This document shows positions 58,801-64,000 of a DNA stretch of 64,000 nucleotides, piece by piece. Origin of the DNA: Sphaerisporangium fuscum (GTDB lineage: Bacteria > Actinomycetota > Actinomycetes > Streptosporangiales > Streptosporangiaceae). Each line of letters opens with the position of its first letter. Position 1 is the stretch's first letter. The stretch spans positions 1-64,000 of the forward strand of contig NZ_JAHDTF010000002.1 in NCBI RefSeq assembly GCF_018531465.1. Reading direction: 5' to 3'. The position numbers were made by a program, and so were the translations under genes. The notes beneath the pieces are model-generated. The model was not told the DNA's origin. It did not search any database and saw only the letters and a program-made list of their open reading frames with translations.

Positions 58801-59835
58801 TTATTCGGTCTGCGTCACCTTGTTCAGGCCGCGAGGAGAGTCGGGGTCGATGCCCCGCCGGCGGGCGAGCGCCTCGGTGAGGAGCTGCCCCGGCACGATG
58901 AGGCCCATCGGCGCCACCCATTCGGGGAGGTCAGGACCGTTGAGGGCCGCCGTCGCGGCCCCGGCCAGCTCGGCGCCGCCGCCGACGCTGAACGCCGAGG
59001 CCCCCGCGCCGGTGACCCGCCGCGCGAGCGCCACCGTGCCCGGGAGGGTGGGCCCCTCGCCCGCGGCCACCAGCAGCGCCGGGGTGCGCTCGTCGACCAC
59101 CGCGATCGGGCCGTGCAGCAGGTCGGCGTACGACAGGCCCATGGCGTGCAGGTAGCACGCCTCCTTGAGCTTGAGGGCCGTCTCCAGCGCCGTCGAGAAG
59201 GCCATGCCCCGGCCCGAGACGACCACGCCCGACACCTCGGCCAGCCCCTCGACGACCGCGTCGAGGTCGCCGGGCTCGGCGATCAGCTGCTCGACGGCGT
59301 CGGGCACCCGGTCGAGGTCGGAGGCGTCGACGTCGGCGCCGAGCCCGAGGGCGAGCACCGCGAGGGCCGCGAGCTGGGTGGTGTAGGTCTTGGTCGCCGG
59401 TACGGCCTTCTCCTCCCCCGCCTGGGTGCAAAGGGCCAGGTGGGCGGCCTGGGCGAGCGGGGACGCCTCCCCGCCGTTGGTGACCGCGACCGTGGCGGCG
59501 CCGCAGTCCTTGGCCCAGGTCAGCGTCTCGACGATCTCCTCGGTGCGGCCCGACTGCGAGAGCGCGACGGCGAGCACACCGGTGAGGTCGAGCCTGCGCT
59601 TGTAGGTGGTGGCGATGGAGGGCGCGGCGAGCGACGAGAGCCTGCCCGCGTGCGCCTCGATGAGGTAGCGGCCGTAGACCGCGGCGTTGTCGGAGGTGCC
59701 CCGCGCGATGAAGACGAGCTGCCGCGTCTGCCCGGCGAGTTTCTTGACCTCGTCGATCCGCGGGAGCAGGGCGTCGAGGGTGGCTCGCAGGGCAGCCGGC
59801 TGCTCGGCTATCTCGCTGCGCATCTTGGTGGTCAT
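58801..59835 (-). CDS. SIS-domain amino-sugar deaminase/isomerase (NagB-II-like)
   Basis: 344 residues made of two SIS domains related to the isomerase half of GlmS, without the glutaminase. First domain: QLVFIARGTSDNAAVYGRYL, ALSQSGRTEEIVETL; second: VVSGRGMAFSTALETALKLK and EACYLHAMGLSYADLLHGPI. The C-terminus GIDPDSPRGLNKVTQTE has the isomerase Lys. Such proteins deaminate glucosamine-6-phosphate to fructose-6-phosphate (NagB-II) or act on related ketoses. Divergent from the DasR-like gene across a dre palindrome, so it is likely the catabolic step after GlcNAc uptake. Confidence 0.88.
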   Translation of the reverse strand: MTTKMRSEIAEQPAALRATLDALLPRIDEVKKLAGQTRQLVFIARGTSDNAAVYGRYLIEAHAGRLSSLAAPSIATTYKRRLDLTGVLAVALSQSGRTEEIVETLTWAKDCGAATVAVTNGGEASPLAQAAHLALCTQAGEEKAVPATKTYTTQLAALAVLALGLGADVDASDLDRVPDAVEQLIAEPGDLDAVVEGLAEVSGVVVSGRGMAFSTALETALKLKEACYLHAMGLSYADLLHGPIAVVDERTPALLVAAGEGPTLPGTVALARRVTGAGASAFSVGGGAELAGAATAALNGPDLPEWVAPMGLIVPGQLLTEALARRRGIDPDSPRGLNKVTQTE

Positions 59836-59925
59836 CCGTGCCCGTCCTTCGGCGGCTGCGGAGGGCGAGATCGGGCCGTTATCGATCCGTCGCCGGTCCG
59901 TACGTTGACACTCATTTCTGGCATG

Positions 59926-59947
59926 TGGTCTAGTCCGGACTAGACCA
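59926..59947. promoter_or_regulatory. DasR-type operator (perfect 22-bp palindrome)
   Basis: Half-site TGGTCTAGTCC (59926-59936) followed directly by its exact complement GGACTAGACCA (59937-59947). The dre consensus core is TGGTCTAGACCA, so each end carries the dre half-site GGTCTAG. TTGACA (59905-59910) lies just upstream on the plus strand. The site is between the divergent SIS and regulator genes and could control both. Confidence 0.8.
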
Positions 59948-59995
59948 GCACAAACCTTAACTTAAACCTGCGCTGAGATCGAGAGGAGAGGATCA

Positions 59996-60736
59996 GTGGC
60001 CCAGATCGACCCCGACAGCCCCGTACCGAAGTACTTCCAGCTTCGGGAGATCCTCCTCGACCTCATCGAGAGCAACGAGCTCTCCATCGGAGCGGCGATC
60101 CCGTCCGAGAGGGAGCTCTGCCAGCGTTTCGGCCTGTCCCGCATGACTGTACGCCAGGCCGTCGACCACCTGGTGTCCGAGGGGCGTCTGCACCGCGTCG
60201 CCGGCAAGGGCACGTTCGTGGCCCGCCCGAAGATCGAGATGGCCCTGCGGCTCACCTCCTTCAGCGACGACATGCGTGCCCGCGGCATGGAGCCGGGCTC
60301 GCGCGACCTGGACCGCCGGGTGGTCCGGGCCAGTGCCCACCTCGCACGCGAGCTCGGCATCCAGCCCGGCGAGGCCGTGCACTTCATCGAACGGCTGCGC
60401 ACGGCGGACGGGGAGCCGCTGTGCATCGAACGGGCCCACATCCCCGTCTCCTTCGCCCCCGACCTCGGGTCCTACGACCTGTCCGGCCGATCCCTGTACG
60501 CCCTGCTGGAGACCCGCCACGGGGTCGTACTGGACGCCGGGGAGCTGACCATCGACGGCGGCATCGCCGACCCCGGCGACGCCGACCTGCTGAAACTGCC
60601 CCGGGGCGGCGCCGTGCTGCTGCTGCAGCGCCGGTCGTTCTCGCAGGGCGTCTGCGTGGAGTTCGGCGTCTCGACCTACCGCGCCGACCGGTACCAGCTC
60701 CGCACGGTGCTGGAGATACCGACGCGGCGAAGCTGA
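59996..60736 (+). CDS. dasR: GntR/HutC regulator, DasR/NagR-like
   Basis: 246 residues from GTG 59996 (GAGAGGAG upstream). Winged helix: IPSERELCQRFGLSRMTVRQ, AVDHLVSEGRLHRVAGKGTF, then a UTRA ligand domain with RLTSFSDDMRARGMEPGSRD, ERAHIPVSFAPDL and ISTYRADRYQL-like VSTYRADRYQLRTV. DasR binds dre sites and is released by GlcN-6-P. The dre palindrome in front and the surrounding PTS genes support this identity. It reads into the EIIC gene 32 bases on, forming an operon. Confidence 0.9.
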   Translation: MAQIDPDSPVPKYFQLREILLDLIESNELSIGAAIPSERELCQRFGLSRMTVRQAVDHLVSEGRLHRVAGKGTFVARPKIEMALRLTSFSDDMRARGMEPGSRDLDRRVVRASAHLARELGIQPGEAVHFIERLRTADGEPLCIERAHIPVSFAPDLGSYDLSGRSLYALLETRHGVVLDAGELTIDGGIADPGDADLLKLPRGGAVLLLQRRSFSQGVCVEFGVSTYRADRYQLRTVLEIPTRRS

Positions 60737-60768
60737 ATCCTCCCATCCCCATCCCTGGAGGAAAGCCG

Positions 60769-62094
60769 ATGAGCTCCGCGCCGGCCGACGCCGCGGGCGT
60801 ACCCCCGGCACCTTCGCCGCAGTCGAGGATCATGGCGGTGCTGTCGCGCATCGGCCGGTCCCTGATGCTGCCGATCGCCGCCCTGCCCGCCGCGGGCCTG
60901 CTGATGCGGCTCGGCCAGGACGACCTGCTCGGCCGCACCCAGAACGCCACCCTCGACAAGATCGCGCACATCGTGGGCGGCGCCGGCGCCGCGCTCTTCG
61001 ACAACCTCCCGATCCTGTTCGCCATCGGGGTGGCCGTCGGCTTCGCCCGCCGCTCCGACGGGTCGACGGCGCTCGCCGCGCTGGTCGGCTACCTGGTCTT
61101 CGACCGGGTGTCCCGGCTGCTGTTCTTCGACGCCTCCGCCGGCTACACCGTGCACGCCCGGGTCGCGCAGCGGGTCGTCACGGCCGGCGGCGGGACGGCC
61201 GAGGTGATCAACCTCGGCTCGGGGAACCCGACCGGCGTCCTCGGCGGGATCACCATCGGGCTGATCGCCGCGCTGCTCTACCAGCGCTACCACCGCGTCA
61301 AGCTGCCGACGTGGCTCGCCTTCTTCGGCGGGCGCAGGTTCGTCCCCATCATCACGTCGTTCGCCGCCCTCCTGCTGGGCGTGGTCTTCGGGCTGCTCTG
61401 GCAGCCGGTCGGCGAGGGCATCGCGAACCTCGGCCGGTGGCTCGCGGACCACTCGATCGCGGGGGCGGGCTTCTACGGCCTGTGCAACCGGCTGCTGATC
61501 CCGCTCGGCCTGCACCACCTGCTGAACTCGATCGTGTGGTTCCAGGTGCCCGACTGCACGGTGGCGGGACGGCAGTTCGCGGGCGACATGACCTGCTATC
61601 TGCAGGGCAGCCCCGGGTCCGGGGAGTTCATGGCGGGCTTCTTCCCGGTGATCATGTTCGGCCTGCCCGCCGCGGCCATCGCGATGTGGCGGGCCGCCCC
61701 TCCCCACCGGCGCTCCAGGGTCGGCGGCATCATGATCTCGGCGGCGCTCGTGGCCTTCGTCACCGGGATCACCGAGCCGATCGAGTTCGCGTTCGTCTTC
61801 GTCGCGCCTCTGCTCTTCGTCATCCACGCCGTCCTGACCGGGATCTCGATGGCGCTGGTGGCGGCCCTGGACGGGCATCTGGGGTTCACCTTCTCGGCCG
61901 GGGCCATCGACGCGGCGCTCAACGCCACCAAGTCCAACACCGACAAGTTCTGGCAGATCATGGCGATCGGGCTGGTCTACGCGGTGGTGTACTACGTCGT
62001 GTTCAGCTTCCTGATCAAACGCCTCGGCATCCTGACCCCGGGCCGCGAGCCCGAACCCGATGTCGACGCGGGCGAGCCCGCCGGGCGCGTCTGA
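60769..62094 (+). CDS. nagE: PTS EIIC permease, N-acetylglucosamine type
   Basis: 441 residues from ATG 60769 (GGAGGAAA upstream). About ten membrane helices. Family motifs: LMLPIAALPAAGLLMRLGQD, DNLPILFAIGVAVGFAR, IPLGLHHLLNSIVWFQ and the substrate-loop GITEPIEFAFVF. FAGDMTCYLQGSPGSGEFMA is typical of GlcNAc/glucose EIIC. No B domain is attached, agreeing with the separate EIIB gene. It imports and phosphorylates GlcNAc with crr and EIIB. It follows the DasR-like gene directly, so it probably shares its promoter and dre. Confidence 0.93.
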   Translation: MSSAPADAAGVPPAPSPQSRIMAVLSRIGRSLMLPIAALPAAGLLMRLGQDDLLGRTQNATLDKIAHIVGGAGAALFDNLPILFAIGVAVGFARRSDGSTALAALVGYLVFDRVSRLLFFDASAGYTVHARVAQRVVTAGGGTAEVINLGSGNPTGVLGGITIGLIAALLYQRYHRVKLPTWLAFFGGRRFVPIITSFAALLLGVVFGLLWQPVGEGIANLGRWLADHSIAGAGFYGLCNRLLIPLGLHHLLNSIVWFQVPDCTVAGRQFAGDMTCYLQGSPGSGEFMAGFFPVIMFGLPAAAIAMWRAAPPHRRSRVGGIMISAALVAFVTGITEPIEFAFVFVAPLLFVIHAVLTGISMALVAALDGHLGFTFSAGAIDAALNATKSNTDKFWQIMAIGLVYAVVYYVVFSFLIKRLGILTPGREPEPDVDAGEPAGRV

Positions 62095-62299
62095 GCCCGG
62101 GGCCCTGGTTTCGGACCGAGTCGCGGGCGCCGCTGAACGGCCGCAACCTGGGCCCGGCGGGCACTGTCACGGTGATCTTTCCGGTGCAACCCGTACGAGT
62201 CGACCGCCCCCGGTGAAGAGATCGGCGGCGGTCGTATCAGGGAGGGGGTCCGGAAACTCCTTAATGCAGCAGGATTCACCGACGACACCGGAGTTCCCG

Positions 62300-62824
62300 A
62301 TGCCCCGTACCCCCCGCCCGGTCCCGATCCCCCGGCTGCGATCCGTCCCGCCGGCCGATCCGCCGTACGACGACGAGCGCGCTCCCGGCTCCGGAACCAC
62401 CGCTCCGCCGCCCACCCAGGGCGCCCTGGCGCTGGCGTACGAGCGCCCCGGCCCCACTGCTCGCGACGAGCCGTCCGCGGGTCCCTACGGGCCGCGCAGG
62501 GGCTTTCCGGGGGGCTCGCCACCGGACGAGCGGGCGCTGCGGAACCTCGGGCAGGCCATGGCGGAGATCCTCGCCGGCAGGCGGCCACCGGCCGCCGTCG
62601 CCGAGCACCTGACCGACAGGGCCTACGCCGAGCTCGTCCGCGCGGGCACGATGATCCAGACCAGACGGCCACCGAGGGTCGCCGTCCCCCACGTCAACCG
62701 TCCCCGGGACGGCGCCATCGAGGCGTGCCTGCTGGTGCACTGCGGCGAACGCAGCCGCGTGATCGCCCTACGCCTCGAACGCCGCGGCACCCAGTGGCTG
62801 TGCACCGACTTCGAGACGGCCTGA
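62300..62824 (+). CDS. Rv3235-family protein
   Basis: 174 residues from ATG 62300 (GGAG six bases upstream; ATG 62264 is an alternative). Disordered Pro-rich N-terminus, with the short conserved DPPYDDE box, then a C-terminal domain: ALRNLGQAMAEILAGRRPPA, AVAEHLTDRAYAELVRAG, ACLLVHCGERSRVIALRLER and TQWLCTDFET. The family sits beside secA in many actinobacteria, as here. It has been proposed to be a secA-linked accessory, but no function is established. It converges on secA, with a terminator between. Confidence 0.85.
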   Translation: MPRTPRPVPIPRLRSVPPADPPYDDERAPGSGTTAPPPTQGALALAYERPGPTARDEPSAGPYGPRRGFPGGSPPDERALRNLGQAMAEILAGRRPPAAVAEHLTDRAYAELVRAGTMIQTRRPPRVAVPHVNRPRDGAIEACLLVHCGERSRVIALRLERRGTQWLCTDFETA

Positions 62825-62941
62825 CCCACGTCCGAGCAGGGCCCACCGCCGTACCACGGCGCCGATCCCCTCCGTCGCGCGGCACCGAGGACGCCAGCGG
62901 AAGAGGATCGGGCAGCCGTGGGATGCGCGTGGCGACAGGAA

Positions 62942-62970
62942 CGGCCCCGGGACCTGAGGTCTCGGGGCCG
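62942..62970. terminator. Terminator between Rv3235-like gene and secA
   Basis: CGGCCCCGGGAC (62942-62953) and GTCTCGGGGCCG (62959-62970) pair over 12 bp with one mismatch and a five-base loop, 44 bases beyond the secA stop and 118 bases after the other gene. Confidence 0.65.
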
Positions 62971-63014
62971 CTGTGGATCTAGGGGCCGGCCGAGGGGCTC
63001 GGCCTCCCTGGATG

Positions 63015-64000
63015 TCAGGCCTCGGCGTTCTTCGGGTCGCCGTGGCAGCGCTTGTACTTCTTGCCCGAGCCGCAGGGGCAGGGGGCGTTGCGCTCGACGT
63101 TGCCGTACGCGGCGCGCTGCTCCGGCGTGCTGCGCACGCGGGTCTGCTCGACCTCGCCGCTCTCACCGGGCGCGGTGTAGATCATCTCGCTCGGGCGCTG
63201 CGGGCGGCGCAGCGCCTTGGAGATGATCGCGCCGACCTCGCCGGTGACGGCGTCCTGCGGGACCTCCTCGACGATCGGGTTGTCCTGCACCTCGACCTCG
63301 AGGTTGAACAGGTAGCCGACCGACTCCTCCTTGATGCCCTCCAGCATGGCCGCGAACATGTCGAAGCCCTCGCGCTGGTATTCGATCAGCGGGTCGCGCT
63401 GGGCGTAGGCCCGCAGCGCGATGCCCTCCTGGAGGTAGTCCATCTCGTAGAGGTGCTCGCGCCACTTGCGGTCGAGGACCGACAGGATGACGCGCCGCTC
63501 CAGCTCGCGCATGGTCTCGGCGCCGAGCTCCTCCTCGCGCCGGTCGTACGCCGCGAGCGCGTCGGTCTTGACCCACTCGGTGATGAGCTCGGGCGTGAGG
63601 TTCTCGCGCTCGCCGCCGGCCTCGCGCTCGATCAGGTCGTCGACGGTGCCGGTGATCGGATAGAGCTGCTGGAACGCCTTCCACAGCTTGTCGAGGTCCC
63701 ACTCTTCGGCGAAGCCCTCGGAGGTCTCGCCCTTGACGTACCCCTCGACGACCTCGGTGACGAAGCCGCGCACCTGCTCGCGCAGGTCGGCCCCCTCCAG
63801 GACCCGGCGGCGCTCGGCGTAGATCACCTTGCGCTGGCGGTTCATGACCTCGTCGTACTTGAGGACGTTCTTGCGGATCTCGAAGTTCTGCTGCTCGACC
63901 TGGTGCTGCGCCGAGGCGATGGCCTTGGACACGATGCCCGACTCGATCGGGACGTCCTCGGGGATGTTCAGCCGCGTCATGATCATTTCAACGCGGGCGG
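63015..64000 (-). CDS. secA: Preprotein translocase ATPase SecA, C-terminal part
   Basis: At least 328 residues are visible; the gene continues past 64000, so the N-terminal ATPase core is outside the window. Seen here: [20 protein letters not shown], the helical scaffold [20 protein letters not shown], the wing domain [40 protein letters not shown] and the C-terminal zinc finger [16 protein letters not shown]. It drives proteins through SecYEG. The full metal-binding tail suggests binding of SecB-like partners or phospholipids. Confidence 0.96.
   Translation of the reverse strand, partial: ARVEMIMTRLNIPEDVPIESGIVSKAIASAQHQVEQQNFEIRKNVLKYDEVMNRQRKVIYAERRRVLEGADLREQVRGFVTEVVEGYVKGETSEGFAEEWDLDKLWKAFQQLYPITGTVDDLIEREAGGERENLTPELITEWVKTDALAAYDRREEELGAETMRELERRVILSVLDRKWREHLYEMDYLQEGIALRAYAQRDPLIEYQREGFDMFAAMLEGIKEESVGYLFNLEVEVQDNPIVEEVPQDAVTGEVGAIISKALRRPQRPSEMIYTAPGESGEVEQTRVRSTPEQRAAYGNVERNAPCPCGSGKKYKRCHGDPKNAEA

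Overview
The window is very GC-rich, starts genes with ATG or GTG, and often overlaps start and stop codons (ATGA, GTGA). The gene content is actinobacterial: a DUF397 / XRE-DUF5753 / RsbW-like trio, DasR-type amino-sugar control, a 180-kDa-type NAD-glutamate dehydrogenase, a Rv3235-like gene beside secA, a fused tandem acyl-CoA dehydrogenase, and Tap-type secreted hydrolases. I infer a filamentous actinomycete, probably Streptosporangiales; the exact genus cannot be told from this sequence.

Layout. 0-7.7 kb: a small secreted acidic protein, a class A penicillin-binding protein, the whiJ/abaA-like trio, a MerR-SDR pair with a visible MerR-type promoter, lspA and an MBL-fold hydrolase. 7.7-17.7 kb is accessory and partly decayed: an RHH-Clp_N fusion, a transposition-ATPase remnant, an ECF sigma/anti-sigma pair bracketed by a 27-bp inverted repeat, a TetR-VOC unit, two APH-fold kinases, and a run of damaged genes (zinc ribbon, SDR, ECF41-like sigma, DUF3626). 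17.7-26.3 kb: fused acyl-CoA dehydrogenase, LLM oxidoreductase, membrane protein, HtrA-like lipoprotein protease and a Tap-like peptidase.

26.3-28.1 kb holds the most intriguing unit: a 52-residue, six-cysteine peptide followed by a strong hairpin and then three coupled genes for a MauE/DoxX-like membrane protein, a membrane-anchored thioredoxin (CEPC) and an S26 signal peptidase. It looks like a dedicated pathway for a disulfide-rich peptide.

28.3-36.8 kb is the conserved translation-rescue and division block, all on the minus strand: prfB, ftsE, ftsX, smpB and ssrA (tag ANTKSTQGQMALAA). A transpeptidase homologue that has lost its catalytic motifs lies between smpB and ssrA. 36.8-50.7 kb is mainly metabolic: NAD-GDH, a BBE-like FAD oxidase, a membrane protein / XRE / oxidoreductase operon, acetoacetyl-CoA synthetase, a DUF2218-O-methyltransferase fusion, an SDR and a Gfo/Idh/MocA dehydrogenase. 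50.7-53.9 kb has three HAD-family genes, one with Asn at the nucleophile position.

53.9-62.1 kb is a nearly complete amino-sugar phosphotransferase locus: a NagZ-like GH3 lipoprotein, EI, HPr, EIIA, EIIB, a SIS-domain deaminase, a DasR-like regulator with a perfect 22-bp dre-like palindrome, and EIIC. These would release, import, phosphorylate and deaminate GlcNAc under one regulator. The window ends in a Rv3235-like gene and the C-terminal third of secA.
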